From contig CAWJJO010000012.1 in NCBI GenBank assembly GCA_963843285.1, positions 310,001 to 374,000 of the forward strand: a stretch of DNA of 64,000 nt. The letters run 5' to 3'. The DNA is from CAZDDB01 sp963843285 (lineage in GTDB: Bacteria > Acidobacteriota > HRBIN11 > JAKEFK01). The notes below the pieces were generated by a model. It made no database searches. It worked only from the letters and a program-made list of their open reading frames with translations, and had not been told where the DNA came from. Shown in pieces: positions 27,527 through 37,040 of this stretch. The number at the start of each line of letters is the position of its first letter. The stretch's first letter is position 1. The translations under genes and the position numbers were made by a program.

Positions 27527-28916
27527 GCGTTCGTTCAAGAAACTCGGCCTGCGGATTTCCTTGTGGCATTCCGGCATCTTGATCCTTAGCGGGCTGTTGC
27601 TGCTGTTTATGGTTCACTTTCTTTTGTCCTTTCTGTTTCTCGAAAAGGACCGTGAAAGCGTTCGACAAGAACTAAATCATCTTGGAGAAATTTATTCGCG
27701 AGATGGTAGAGACGCCGTTCGGAAGGAAATCGCTGAGCGGAGTGGCCGAACCGGATTCTTCATTCGCCTGGCCGAGAAGAGTGGCACAACAATTTTATCC
27801 AGCGGTCCTTCGGATTTTGAAGACTATGACCTCCGGCAAATCGAAACGATCACGGGGCCGGCAGGCGGCTGGCTCACCCTGGGGGAAAAGCACGAGGACA
27901 ATAGCCTTCATCTGCCGTTTGGAGAAGAATCACTCGAGATCGCCGTGCTTCCACAGGCAGACGGAACGGTGTTACAGGTAGGAAAGAGTTCAGAAGACAG
28001 AAATGATCTTGAGCAACGAATCCTGTTTATTCTCGGCGTCATCATGATCCCTCTCCTTCTGGCCGTTGCGACCTTTCTTTCTCATCGTGCGCTTCATCCG
28101 CTTCGAGCGATGATCGCTACAGTAGAATCCATCCAGGCAGGCAAATTGAGCAGCCGTGTTCCCACCAGCGGCAGCGGAGACGAGCTGGACGAGCTTGCAC
28201 ATCTGTTCAATGCGATGTTGGAACAAATCGAAAGACTGATCAAAGCCATGCAGGATTCACTGGATAATGTGGCGCACGATTTGCGAACGCCGATCACGCG
28301 GCTTCGGGCGACAGCCGAAACGGCTTTTCAATCCAATGGTTCCGCGGAATCCTATCGTGAAGCGCTTGCTGATTGCATGGAGGAAACCGAACAGATTCTT
28401 TCCATGCTGGAAACTTTGATGGATATTTCTGAGTCGCAGGCCGGAAGAATGCGTCTCCAACCGGAAAAAGTCAGCGTTTCCAGGTTGATCGAAGACACGA
28501 TCGACCTTTATCGCTATGTTGCCGAGGATCGCGGCCTGGTACTGGAACGCTCTTGCCCCGAGGATTTGTTTATCCATGTCGATCCGCGACGATTTCGTCA
28601 AGCTCTGGCAAATCTTGTTGACAACGCAGTCAAATATACTGAGTCCGGAGGACGCGTTGTGCTGGAAGGACGACAGAGCGATCATGAAGCGCTGATTTCA
28701 GTGATCGATACGGGAACAGGAATTCCTCCCCATGAATTGCCAAAAATCTGGGAGCGCCTTTATCGCAGTGACAACGCGCAGTCCAAAAAAGGGATCGGGC
28801 TGGGGTTGAGTCTGGTGCGCGCAATCATCCACAGTCACGGCGGAATCGTTGAAGCAAAAAGTGAGCTGGAGAAGGGCTCGATTTTTACGATTCATATTCC
28901 GCTATTCTCGAACTAG
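27507..28916 (+). CDS. Two-component sensor histidine kinase
   Basis: 469 residues. Helix 1 at about 20-45 and helix 2 at about 173-193 flank a periplasmic sensor of about 125 residues. A HAMP domain follows (SHRALHPLRAMIATVESIQAGKLSSRV). The dimerisation helix carries the phosphorylated His in LDNVAHDLRTPITRL. The ATPase domain shows the N box NLVDNAVKYT, G1 DTGTGIP and G2 KGIGLGLSLV. It is the cognate partner of the overlapping regulator. Architecture is that of CusS/QseC-type sensors of metals or envelope stress; the signal is not known. Confidence 0.92.
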   Translation: MFLNGLKRSFKKLGLRISLWHSGILILSGLLLLFMVHFLLSFLFLEKDRESVRQELNHLGEIYSRDGRDAVRKEIAERSGRTGFFIRLAEKSGTTILSSGPSDFEDYDLRQIETITGPAGGWLTLGEKHEDNSLHLPFGEESLEIAVLPQADGTVLQVGKSSEDRNDLEQRILFILGVIMIPLLLAVATFLSHRALHPLRAMIATVESIQAGKLSSRVPTSGSGDELDELAHLFNAMLEQIERLIKAMQDSLDNVAHDLRTPITRLRATAETAFQSNGSAESYREALADCMEETEQILSMLETLMDISESQAGRMRLQPEKVSVSRLIEDTIDLYRYVAEDRGLVLERSCPEDLFIHVDPRRFRQALANLVDNAVKYTESGGRVVLEGRQSDHEALISVIDTGTGIPPHELPKIWERLYRSDNAQSKKGIGLGLSLVRAIIHSHGGIVEAKSELEKGSIFTIHIPLFSN

Positions 28917-28942
28917 CGACCCTTAGCTCAAATGCTTGTCCT

Positions 28943-29683
28943 ATGAAAAGGAACCAAACAATCAAAGAGACAAGATGCTTCCTTCTCGCGATCCTCATTG
29001 CCGGTACTTTCGTAATTCCCATAGCGGCGGAGATTCAAGCAGGAAATTCAAATGGCTGGAAAGACAACTTTGACGTCTCCGCATGTACCTGGTCTTCCAT
29101 TGGAAAGAACGACTTTTTCATCCTGCAACCGGGATACAAGCAGGTTCTTGAAGGCAAAGAGGGAAAAACATTCGTCCGCTTGGAGATCACAGTACTGAAC
29201 GAAATCATGAAAGTCGGAAACGTCGAAACACGGGTCGTAGAAGAGAGAGAAACTCATGACGGTGAATTGGAAGAGGTTTCCAAAAATTACTTTGCAATCT
29301 GCAACCCATCAAACGATGTCTATTATTTTGGAGAAGCTGTGGATCTATATGAGGATGGGAAAGTGGATCACCATGAAGGAGAGTGGGTTGCAGAAACAGC
29401 CGGCGCGAAGGCAGGCCTATTTATGCCTGCAAAACCGGGGATCGGCGATCGTTTCTATCAGGAAATAGCTCCCGAGGTCGCTATGGATCGTGTGGAGATC
29501 ATCAGCGACCATGAATCGTTGAAAACACCGGCAGGAGAATTTCACGATTGTTTGAAGACCGAAGAAACAACTCCGCTTGAACCCGGAGTCAAAGAGTACA
29601 AGATTTACTCAAAAGGGATCGGCATCATTCAAGATGGCGATCTCCTTCTGAAAAGATACGGATCCGATATTTCCCAAAAATGA
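28943..29683 (+). CDS. Secreted protein of unknown function
   Basis: 246 residues with a signal peptide (CFLLAILIAGTFVIPIAAEIQA). The mature protein has YFAICNPSNDVYYFGEAVDLYEDGK and TPAGEFHDCLKTEETTPLEPGVKEYKIYSKGIGII, a beta-rich pattern seen in uncharacterised periplasmic proteins. The DL-EDGK loop and D-E-rich strands might bind metal. It follows the sensor kinase by 26 bases on the same strand and could belong to that operon as a target or accessory sensor. Confidence 0.65.
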   Translation: MKRNQTIKETRCFLLAILIAGTFVIPIAAEIQAGNSNGWKDNFDVSACTWSSIGKNDFFILQPGYKQVLEGKEGKTFVRLEITVLNEIMKVGNVETRVVEERETHDGELEEVSKNYFAICNPSNDVYYFGEAVDLYEDGKVDHHEGEWVAETAGAKAGLFMPAKPGIGDRFYQEIAPEVAMDRVEIISDHESLKTPAGEFHDCLKTEETTPLEPGVKEYKIYSKGIGIIQDGDLLLKRYGSDISQK

Positions 29684-29715
29684 GGAAGGGGGGTAGTGGC
29701 GGGAAAACAGTTTGT

Positions 29716-29813
29716 AGCGCGGGCGTCCCCGCCGGCGCTGGTAAGGGCGACCCTTGTGGTCGCCCTCATGAAGTCGTTCCTGCTTCGGGGCGGGCGACCA
29801 CAAAGGGTCGCCC
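29716..29813. repeat. Three palindromes around the TonB-receptor start
   Basis: An AGCGC...GCGCT palindrome with a GGGCG/CGCC core (about 29716-29739), then GGGCGACC-CTTGT-GGTCGCCC (29745-29765) and GGGCGACC...GGTCGCCC (29792-29813). The last unit recurs inside the mutY 3' end at 38092-38118. The ATG at 29768 lies between the second and third units, so the third is translated. Confidence 0.6.
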
Positions 29814-32527
29814 CTACCATTCTTTTGCTCTGCTGTTATTTTCTAACATCAATTTGCTCTGCTACGTTCGGTCAAAGTCGAACGACGTGCGCGCTCGCGG
29901 GAATGGTTGAGGATGAGGGCGAGGACGCTCCCCTGCCGGGGGCAACCGTTCAGATCACGAGTCCAGCTCTCATTGCCGGACCACGGGCGATGACAACCGA
30001 TGCCCAGGGGAGGTTCCGTTTTGCAGAGCTTGCTCCAGGACGTTATCAGATCAACGTCACGTTCCCCGGATTCAAGACTGTCTCTTTAGAAGGCATCCAG
30101 ATCTCGGTCGGAATGACCGCAGAAATTCCGATTGACATGAGCATCTACGCAGACCAGACGATCACTGTGCAAGCAGATTCCAAGCTCATCGATCCTACAA
30201 CATCAGGAATGCAAACTATCCTGCCGCCGGAATATTTGAAAAATATTCCGAGTGATCGGGATACTTCGCATATTCTTGACCTCGCGCCGGGGATCAATCT
30301 CGAATCGGCTTATGGGGGCGGTGAAGAATCCGGCAATTCGTATCAAGTCGACGGAGTTGACATCTCAGATCCTCAATCAGGCGCGCCATGGGCGCTCTTC
30401 AACTACAGCCTGATCGATCAGGTTGAGCTGGTCGGTCTTGGCGCTTCCGCTGAATACGGTCAATTCACCGGCGTTGTTTTTAACACAGTGACCAAGTCCG
30501 GCACGAACAATCACTCCGGATCGGCTGAGTTTTTCTATACCGGTGACAGGCTGACTGCGTCCAACCCGGATACGGATCTTGCTGCACGAATTGAACAACA
30601 GGTGGAAGGCAATATTCAATTCGGCGGACCGATTCGAAAGGATCAGCTTTGGTATTTTGCTGCGGCACAATACGTACACAATGAGCAAAGCGAAGGCGGA
30701 CCAATTGAGACGGAGAACGATCCGCGAGGCTTTTTCAAGCTCACGTTTGCGCCAAACGATACGAGCACTCTGGATGGCTGGCTCGAATTGGCCCACACAA
30801 AGATTACAGGCCGCGATGGAGATGCTTTCACTCTGCTTGAGGCAACAACGGGAGAAGATAATCCGGAAGTTGTGGGACATGCATCCTGGAAATCCATCCT
30901 GTCAGAAGACTCGGCCCTCAGCATCGACTGGGGAGGCTATGCCGGACATCATCACTTCAACCCTCATGGCGGATTTTCACTTCCCGGACATGTGGATGCA
31001 GTGTCCGGTTTCGCTTCAATTAACGCACGCGAGTTCGGAAATGTGAAGCGAAACCGCAATCAAGTCAATGCTTCGATTGCGCATCATGTAAACCATCTGA
31101 TCAGCGGATATCACGACTTTGAATTCGGAACTGAAATGGAGCATTCTAAAATTCACGATCGATATGGTTTTCCCGGCAATGCTTTCTTTTCCGACAACGA
31201 AGGTCCCGAGGAAGATCCCGTCACCGGAAAAGATGACTTCTTCACTCTTGCGTTTCTCGGCGGCGGTTATGATGCGCGCGGCACAAACAATCGAATCTCT
31301 TTGTTTGCGCAAGACTCCTGGCGGATTGCGCACCGGCTCACACTGAATCCCGGTGTTCGTCTCGATATCAATCGGGGAAGAGTGAGTGACGGCACTACCG
31401 TTTACAAGACGAATCCGGTTGCGCCACGCATCGGTTTCGCCTGGGATCTGGGCGATGACGGCCATTCCATCTTGCGAGGACACTACGGTCAATATTACGA
31501 AGCGCTGTACGCCGCCTTCTATTACTATCTGGATCCCGGAGCCTTCTTTCCGCTAACAACAGAGAGGATCTTCAATACATCAGGATTCAGAGAAACGATC
31601 ACTTCGAATTCAGGCCAGCAGTACACGATGGACCCGGGCATCAAACATCCGCGGCTGGACCAATTCATCCTCGGGTTCGACCAGCAGCTTCCATTTGGCA
31701 TTGTCCTCAGTGCAACTGGCGTGTATCGCCGCAATTCCGATCTGATCGAGACAGTCAGCAGAGATGGAATCTTCGTACCGGTACACGGAGTGGTTCCCGG
31801 CACCGGACAGGAGGTAACGCTTTTTGATTATCTCAATCCGAATACAGACGTGTTGATCTATACCAACCCTCCCGGTCTAAAGCGCACATACGGAGGGTTC
31901 ATTCTCTCCGCGACGCGCCACCTGACTCAGAACTGGCAGCTGATGGCTTCCTATGTCTATTCAAGAACGCGCGGCAACATCGATCATCTAGGATTCGATG
32001 AAACAGGCGGCGGTGGAAACACTCCGTTCTTCGATGGTCATTTTCTGGATACTCCGAATTCGCTTGTAAATGCACAAGGGCGCTTAACCCATGACCAGAC
32101 GCATCAGATAAAACTGCAAGGCACCTGGATGATTCCGTCTCTGAATCTGTCGCTTTCCACCAACTACACCTATCACTCCGGTGATACATGGACCCCAAGC
32201 AATGATTGCCTTTTGACTGACGATGGGAACGGTATCCTTGGCGATGGGATCCTCGATTGTCACGAATTTCCTCAGGGTCCGGTAGTGTACTTTTCCGAAT
32301 CCCGCGGCAGCCGGCGACTTCCCGCGCGAAACGAACTCGATCTGCACGTGGAATGGGAGCATGGCCTTGGAAACCGGCAGCAATTCAGCGTGTTTGCCGA
32401 TATCTTCAATCTCAACAACCAGACCCGCGCAACGGAAGTCGAAACGTTCGTGGATGAACAATTCGGTCAGCCCGCAACACTCAATTTCCCGCGAAATATC
32501 CGGCTTGGAATTAGCTATGCCTGGTGA
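29768..32527 (+). CDS. TonB-dependent outer-membrane receptor with carboxypeptidase-regulatory-like domain
   Basis: About 919 residues. The signal peptide is encoded partly by a dispersed repeat (RGGRPQRVAPT then ILLLCCYFLTSICSATFG). Residues about 40-125 form a CarboxypepD_reg-like beta sandwich (PGATVQITSP ... DAQGRFRFAELAPGRYQINV). A plug domain follows (SGMQTILPPEYLKNIPSDRD ... YQVDGVDISDPQSG). The rest is a 22-strand-type barrel (FGGPIRKDQLWYF, ISLFAQDSWRIAHRLTLNPGVRLD, PRNIRLGISYAW at the end with terminal aromatic). This is the Oar-like architecture frequent in Acidobacteriota and Bacteroidota. The substrate is unknown. A GTG at 29696 is an alternative start. Confidence 0.88.
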   Translation: MKSFLLRGGRPQRVAPTILLLCCYFLTSICSATFGQSRTTCALAGMVEDEGEDAPLPGATVQITSPALIAGPRAMTTDAQGRFRFAELAPGRYQINVTFPGFKTVSLEGIQISVGMTAEIPIDMSIYADQTITVQADSKLIDPTTSGMQTILPPEYLKNIPSDRDTSHILDLAPGINLESAYGGGEESGNSYQVDGVDISDPQSGAPWALFNYSLIDQVELVGLGASAEYGQFTGVVFNTVTKSGTNNHSGSAEFFYTGDRLTASNPDTDLAARIEQQVEGNIQFGGPIRKDQLWYFAAAQYVHNEQSEGGPIETENDPRGFFKLTFAPNDTSTLDGWLELAHTKITGRDGDAFTLLEATTGEDNPEVVGHASWKSILSEDSALSIDWGGYAGHHHFNPHGGFSLPGHVDAVSGFASINAREFGNVKRNRNQVNASIAHHVNHLISGYHDFEFGTEMEHSKIHDRYGFPGNAFFSDNEGPEEDPVTGKDDFFTLAFLGGGYDARGTNNRISLFAQDSWRIAHRLTLNPGVRLDINRGRVSDGTTVYKTNPVAPRIGFAWDLGDDGHSILRGHYGQYYEALYAAFYYYLDPGAFFPLTTERIFNTSGFRETITSNSGQQYTMDPGIKHPRLDQFILGFDQQLPFGIVLSATGVYRRNSDLIETVSRDGIFVPVHGVVPGTGQEVTLFDYLNPNTDVLIYTNPPGLKRTYGGFILSATRHLTQNWQLMASYVYSRTRGNIDHLGFDETGGGGNTPFFDGHFLDTPNSLVNAQGRLTHDQTHQIKLQGTWMIPSLNLSLSTNYTYHSGDTWTPSNDCLLTDDGNGILGDGILDCHEFPQGPVVYFSESRGSRRLPARNELDLHVEWEHGLGNRQQFSVFADIFNLNNQTRATEVETFVDEQFGQPATLNFPRNIRLGISYAW

Positions 32528-32583
32528 TGTCTGGAAGATCTGAGCTTTACACCGCTCACAAAACAGGGCAAACTTTCTCTGGC

Positions 32584-33879
32584 ATGTTATGGAAAAAGTT
32601 ACTTCCCATTGCCGTTCTGTTGTTTCTTATAGGTCTGGTAAATGTTTCCCGGGCGCAGGCGATCAACGGATTCGCAGACGTTGATGCGCTGCGCCGCGCA
32701 CTGGGGTTGAGTCTCGGCGCATCACGCGTTTATACAAAAGAGCGGGGATTTTCATACGCCGGCTATGCCGAATTGCTTTATCAGGACTACGCGAGCACAG
32801 CTCACTTGCACGCGTCAAAGTTCTTTCCGGTCGCAGCGGACCTGCCAACCAACAAAGATTCGGAATTCGGACTGGTGCGAGGTGTTGTGTTTCTTGGCTA
32901 CCGGTGGAATGATCACGTTGTTTTCAATTCCGAAATCCGCGTCGATCGCGATCTGATCGAACGCGGAGTAGCAACTTTCCCGGTGCATTACGAGACCACC
33001 AAAGCTTCCACGGAAGGTTCGCTGGATCTCGCGTACGTGGATTACATCAAGAGCCCCGCGCTTACGTTTCGCGCTGGAGTGGTCCTTGTTCCCATGGGGC
33101 TCATCAATGAACTTCATCAGCCAAATGAGTACCTGGGAACGCGATCCGGATTTGGTGACATCTTTACGATCCCATCCATCTGGCACGCGCTCGGGTTCGG
33201 AGTCGCCGGCCGGAAAGGACCATTGAACTACCGTGCGTACGTAGTCAGTGGTTTGAATGCCGCCGGGTTTACAGAATTCGGATGGCGCGGCGGACGTGAA
33301 ATTTCCTGGGACACGATCACGCATCCCGCATTAACATTTCGCATTGATTTTAATCCGATTCCGAACGGCACGCTCGGCGGATCCTACTATTTCGGAAACT
33401 CAGGAGTCTTCGGCATCGCTGAAAATGTGGATGAGACGTTTCGTACGGAAATGTTGGAAGCGCACGGAGAGTTAAGATGGAAAGGAGCATTCACCCGCGC
33501 GCAATACGCAAAGGGCCTTCTGGAAAAATCTCCGGAGCTGAACGCCATTCTGGAAAAGAAGGATCTGCGTGGAGTCGGCAAGAGAATCGTAGGCGGTTAC
33601 GTCGAAGGTGGCTGGAACTTCCTGTGGCACAAGAACAACGGCACAATGATCATGCCCTACATGCGTGGTGAGGCGTCCAACCCGCAGGACGCTCTTCCGC
33701 CCGAGTCGATAGCGCAGGGCTTGGTCAAGAATCACTTCCTGGATTTCATCATCTGGGTATATGGAGTTGAAGTCCGGCCGATCGCTCCTTTGTCCATCAA
33801 AGCCGAATACATCGCGATGCACGACCAGAATCAGATTTTTTGGAAAGAATATCATCTCGGCGCAAGCTACGTGTTCTGA
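32584..33879 (+). CDS. Outer-membrane beta-barrel protein
   Basis: 432 residues from the ATG at 32584, chosen because it gives a clean signal peptide (LLPIAVLLFLIGLVNVSRAQA). The mature part alternates strands (FSYAGYAELLYQDYAS, ALTFRAGVVLVPMG, TLGGSYYFGNSG, YHLGASYVF) and ends in Phe as outer-membrane barrels do. GFGDIFTIPSIWH and the strand spacing resemble porin-like proteins of unknown solute. It follows the TonB receptor almost directly (upstream in-frame ATG at 32527 overlaps its stop), so the two probably form an operon for uptake of the same compound. Confidence 0.75.
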   Translation: MLWKKLLPIAVLLFLIGLVNVSRAQAINGFADVDALRRALGLSLGASRVYTKERGFSYAGYAELLYQDYASTAHLHASKFFPVAADLPTNKDSEFGLVRGVVFLGYRWNDHVVFNSEIRVDRDLIERGVATFPVHYETTKASTEGSLDLAYVDYIKSPALTFRAGVVLVPMGLINELHQPNEYLGTRSGFGDIFTIPSIWHALGFGVAGRKGPLNYRAYVVSGLNAAGFTEFGWRGGREISWDTITHPALTFRIDFNPIPNGTLGGSYYFGNSGVFGIAENVDETFRTEMLEAHGELRWKGAFTRAQYAKGLLEKSPELNAILEKKDLRGVGKRIVGGYVEGGWNFLWHKNNGTMIMPYMRGEASNPQDALPPESIAQGLVKNHFLDFIIWVYGVEVRPIAPLSIKAEYIAMHDQNQIFWKEYHLGASYVF

Positions 33880-33881
33880 TA

Positions 33882-34652
33882 TCATTTTGCCGCCGGATCT
33901 TTTTTCACTTTTGCAAATGCGAAGCCTTTGTCATAGAGCCCGTCAGGAATCAACCGGGCTATTTTCATAATCCAGGCAAGCTGCCACGGAAAGCTATAGA
34001 ACCGTTTCTTTTTGCAGATCGCATCGTATATTTTTCGCGAAGCATCTTCCTGGTCCAATAGAAACGGCATCGGATTGCGGTTGCGCGCCGTCATGGGCGT
34101 CCGAATAAAGCCGGGACAGATTGTCGTCACATTGATGTTGTAAGATTGAACGCTGATACGAAGACTTTCCAGAAAACCATTCAATCCGGATTTGCTTGCA
34201 CAGTAGGCTGCCGCATCGGGAAGTCCTCGATAAGAAGCCAGACTGCTAATTCCGACAATCTGTCCCGATCTTCTCTGAATCATCCCCGGCAAGACTGCTT
34301 CGACGCAATAGATTGGACCCAACAAATTCGTGCGCAGTACCCTTTCCGCAATCTCCGCACTGAAGTCCGGTGGAGCCATAGAGCCCCCAATTCCCGCATT
34401 TGCAACCAGGCAGTCAGTAGGACCCAGTTGCTCTTCGCACTGCCGAATCGCAGCATGAACCATCGTGCGGTCGGTCACATCGCACGCAATGGGAAGAGCA
34501 GTTCCGCCATTCGAACGAATCTGAGCAGCGAGTTCCTCCAGCTCCGGCTGCCTGCGCGCCAGGAGTGCGACGGCAAAGTCCTTCGCCATCAAAGTCGCTA
34601 AGGAACTTCCGATGCCGGAAGAAGTTCCGGTTATCACTGCGACTCGCTTCAT
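33882..34652 (-). CDS. Short-chain dehydrogenase/reductase
   Basis: 256 residues. The cofactor loop TGTSSGIG, the structural NAGIG motif, the catalytic Ser in ISSLASY and the YCASK motif (Tyr and Lys) are all present, as is PGFIRTPM after the last strand. Arg/Asp context after the second strand (LLARRQPELEEL) suggests NADPH. Membrane-associated carboxy-terminal residues (FPWQLAWIMKIARLIPDG) resemble DltE/YqjQ-like or acyl-chain reductases. Substrate not predictable. It ends three bases from the outer-membrane protein gene (convergent) and is divergent from mglB. Confidence 0.88.
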   Translation of the reverse strand: MKRVAVITGTSSGIGSSLATLMAKDFAVALLARRQPELEELAAQIRSNGGTALPIACDVTDRTMVHAAIRQCEEQLGPTDCLVANAGIGGSMAPPDFSAEIAERVLRTNLLGPIYCVEAVLPGMIQRRSGQIVGISSLASYRGLPDAAAYCASKSGLNGFLESLRISVQSYNINVTTICPGFIRTPMTARNRNPMPFLLDQEDASRKIYDAICKKKRFYSFPWQLAWIMKIARLIPDGLYDKGFAFAKVKKDPAAK

Positions 34653-34841
34653 GAAAACGATTGACGAGAAAACATGATTTTCACAAAGATACTACTATCA
34701 TAGGCCTCACTACGCTTCAACATTGCAAAGACGGAATCGTTTATGTTATTGTTACGCTTACTGTATTCAGAGACTTACGGAAAAATGACAGTTCTGTCTT
34801 TCGTATTGTATTCCTGAATTCAGCGAATAGGGGAATCACTC

Positions 34842-35339
34842 ATGCCTGGCACCGATATGGTCATGTACGAGGAGGAATTTCACCAGATTCGCATAGTTTT
34901 GCAAAAGCTCAAAGAAGATGCAAACGCGAAATTGGTATTTCTCGTCGATAAAAATGGCCAACAAATCGCATACAACGGTGACATCCGCGACGTAGACACC
35001 ACGTCCCTCGCATCGTTGACGGCTGGTAATGTTGCTGCAACGGATGGTCTCGCGCGGCTGATTGGAGAAAAAGAATTTTCTGTTCTTTTTCACGAAGGCG
35101 AAAGAGATAATATCCACATTTCGATTGTCGGAGGAAGGGTCATTCTGGTCGTTATTTTTGATGGGCGTTCTTCGTTGGGATTGGTGCGATTGCGCGTAAA
35201 GAAGGCTTCCCATGAGCTTGAAAATGTATTTAGCACGATCCTTCAAAAGGTGGAAAAAGAAAAAGAAGCAGGAGCCGGGCTCGAATCTCCTTTTGCGGAA
35301 ATTACCGACGAAGATATCGATAGCCTCTTCAGCGAATAA
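34842..35339 (+). CDS. mglB: MglB-like Roadblock/LC7 GTPase-activating protein
   Basis: 165 residues. The Roadblock fold is seen in FHQIRIVLQKLKEDANAKLVFLVDKNGQQIAYNG, ASLTAGNVAATDGLARLIGE and NIHISIVGGRVILVVIFD, followed by a long carboxy-terminal helix with acidic tail. MglB is the GAP of MglA and sets cell polarity in Myxococcus and Thermus. The mglA gene follows after 50 bases, the standard order. A long promoter region of about 190 bases separates it from the divergent dehydrogenase. Confidence 0.88.
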   Translation: MPGTDMVMYEEEFHQIRIVLQKLKEDANAKLVFLVDKNGQQIAYNGDIRDVDTTSLASLTAGNVAATDGLARLIGEKEFSVLFHEGERDNIHISIVGGRVILVVIFDGRSSLGLVRLRVKKASHELENVFSTILQKVEKEKEAGAGLESPFAEITDEDIDSLFSE

Positions 35340-35389
35340 TCACGAGAACCGGCGTATGCAGACCCGCCGGACAGGATGCGGATTCAGGC

Positions 35390-35977
35390 ATGACGTTCAT
35401 CAATTACGCCGCGCGCGAAATCACCTGCAAAATCGTGTACTACGGCCCCGGACTGGGCGGGAAGACGACCAACATCCAGTACATCTATGATCGGACGAAT
35501 CCCGCTTCCAAAGGAAAACTGATCTCACTTGCAACAGAAACGGACCGTACTCTGTTTTTCGATTTTCTTCCGCTGGATCTCGGAATGGTGAAAGGGTTCA
35601 AAGTCCGTTTTCAGCTGTATACGGTGCCGGGGCAGGTTTTTTACGACGCGAGCAGGAAACTCATCCTGCGCGGAGTCGATGCGGTGATTCAAGTTGCAGA
35701 CTCGCAGGTGGAGCGGATGGACGCAAATGAAGAAAGCGTCTACAACCTCAAACAGAATCTAAAAGAAAACGGCTATGATCTTGCCACCGTTCCTTATTGT
35801 CTGCAGTTGAATAAGCGGGACCTTCCGAATATTGCTCCAGTCGATGAAATGATCCGCAAACTGAGACAAAAGGATGAACCGGTCTTCGAAGCCGTTGCAT
35901 CAAAAGGAATCGGAGTATTTGATACTCTGAAAACAATTGCAAAACAGACTCTGATTGAGCTTCGAAAAAACTCTTAA
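35390..35977 (+). CDS. mglA: MglA-family small Ras-like GTPase
   Basis: 195 residues. P-loop GPGLGGKTT, the switch region SKGKLISLATETDRTLFFDF, the family-specific TVPGQVFYDASRK (Thr in place of the Ras Asp of DxxG) and NKRDL for guanine specificity. These are the MglA signatures. With MglB it forms a polarity switch that in other bacteria directs gliding or type IV pili. No motility gene is nearby, so the effector in this organism is unknown. Confidence 0.92.
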   Translation: MTFINYAAREITCKIVYYGPGLGGKTTNIQYIYDRTNPASKGKLISLATETDRTLFFDFLPLDLGMVKGFKVRFQLYTVPGQVFYDASRKLILRGVDAVIQVADSQVERMDANEESVYNLKQNLKENGYDLATVPYCLQLNKRDLPNIAPVDEMIRKLRQKDEPVFEAVASKGIGVFDTLKTIAKQTLIELRKNS

Positions 35978-35986
35978 AGCCGCAAG

Positions 35987-36853
35987 TTACATCAATGTTT
36001 TCCGAAAATCGAAAGTAGACATCATATCCCGGATTTCATCCGCCGCCTGATCCATTGGTTCCTGTTTCCCGATAAATTGAACTGTGTACGACGTGTGTCC
36101 GGAATAGCCAACGTAAATGATGGTCTTGTATCCCGCATCGTTCTTACTTAAGTCCGCGCGAAGCACAAGAGCATCGTTCGTGTTCATGCTGGTTCTTCCA
36201 GAGTCGGTCGTCTCCATCTGAAATCCCAACTGTTCCATTCGCGTCGCAGTTTCAGATTCCAGAGCCGAAAGCCTTTGCGCCAGTGTTTCATCATCAAATG
36301 AGGTGTCGTACTTTTCGGAGGTGTCGGTAGTCCAGATTGCAAGAAGAACTTCGGGCGTCCGAAAGCTGCCTCCGCGATAGAAAGCGTCCCTGACTTCCTT
36401 CATCGGCACAGATCCCATTTGACTGTTCGGGTAGTGACTCCAGCCTTTCTCAGGAAAGGTGAGTGAAAAACGCAACCGGCTATTCCAGTAGTATCCGCTA
36501 AACGTGGAAGCCTTTTGCATGAAGAAATGGAATACCCAGTACCCGATCACAAGAACGCCAAGGAGAAGTCCAAGCGCCAAAACATTCCGTTGCAAGGCGC
36601 TTCGCTTCCGTGCTTGATGATACGCTGCGGCCGTTTCGGGAACGGAGGGAGCTTTCCAAGAATAAGCGCCGGGAGAAGCGGCAGGTTGAGCGGGGGTGAC
36701 GGAGGCTGCCGGCGCAACGAACGATATGCTGCCGGAAGTAAGAATCGCCGCAGAAGATTGATCGGTCCGATGTTTGGAAATGACAATGCCGCATTTCATG
36801 CATTGATCATTCTCGATCTGGCCGGATCCGCACTTCGGACAGGTACTGCTCAT
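35987..36853 (-). CDS. Zinc-ribbon membrane protein of unknown function
   Basis: 288 residues. A CPKCGSGQIENDQCMKCG zinc ribbon (Cys at 5, 8, 18, 21) opens the protein, then a Pro/Ala-rich linker, one membrane helix (VLALGLLLGVLVIGYWVFHFF) and an extracytoplasmic domain starting YYWNSRLRFSLTFPEKGW with later DLSKNDAGYKTIIYVGYSGHTSYTVQFIG. The outer domain resembles PsbP/DUF1795-like lipoproteins by the strand after the helix, but this is weak. It converges on mglA. Confidence 0.7.
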   Translation of the reverse strand: MSSTCPKCGSGQIENDQCMKCGIVISKHRTDQSSAAILTSGSISFVAPAASVTPAQPAASPGAYSWKAPSVPETAAAYHQARKRSALQRNVLALGLLLGVLVIGYWVFHFFMQKASTFSGYYWNSRLRFSLTFPEKGWSHYPNSQMGSVPMKEVRDAFYRGGSFRTPEVLLAIWTTDTSEKYDTSFDDETLAQRLSALESETATRMEQLGFQMETTDSGRTSMNTNDALVLRADLSKNDAGYKTIIYVGYSGHTSYTVQFIGKQEPMDQAADEIRDMMSTFDFRKTLM

Positions 36854-37040
36854 TCCTGGTCTCGTAGTAGAATTATAAAATTTCCACCGGTGCTTTCCAA
36901 GTCATGAAACGCTTGCTGGGTGCACGTCAAATTTGTTGAAATCACTGAAAAAAGTTTTGTATCGCCGGCGTCTCGCCGGCCAAAAAAGAAACTTCAGCTC
37001 GAACTCTGCCAGCGGGACGCTTGCGTTACAAACCGCAAAC

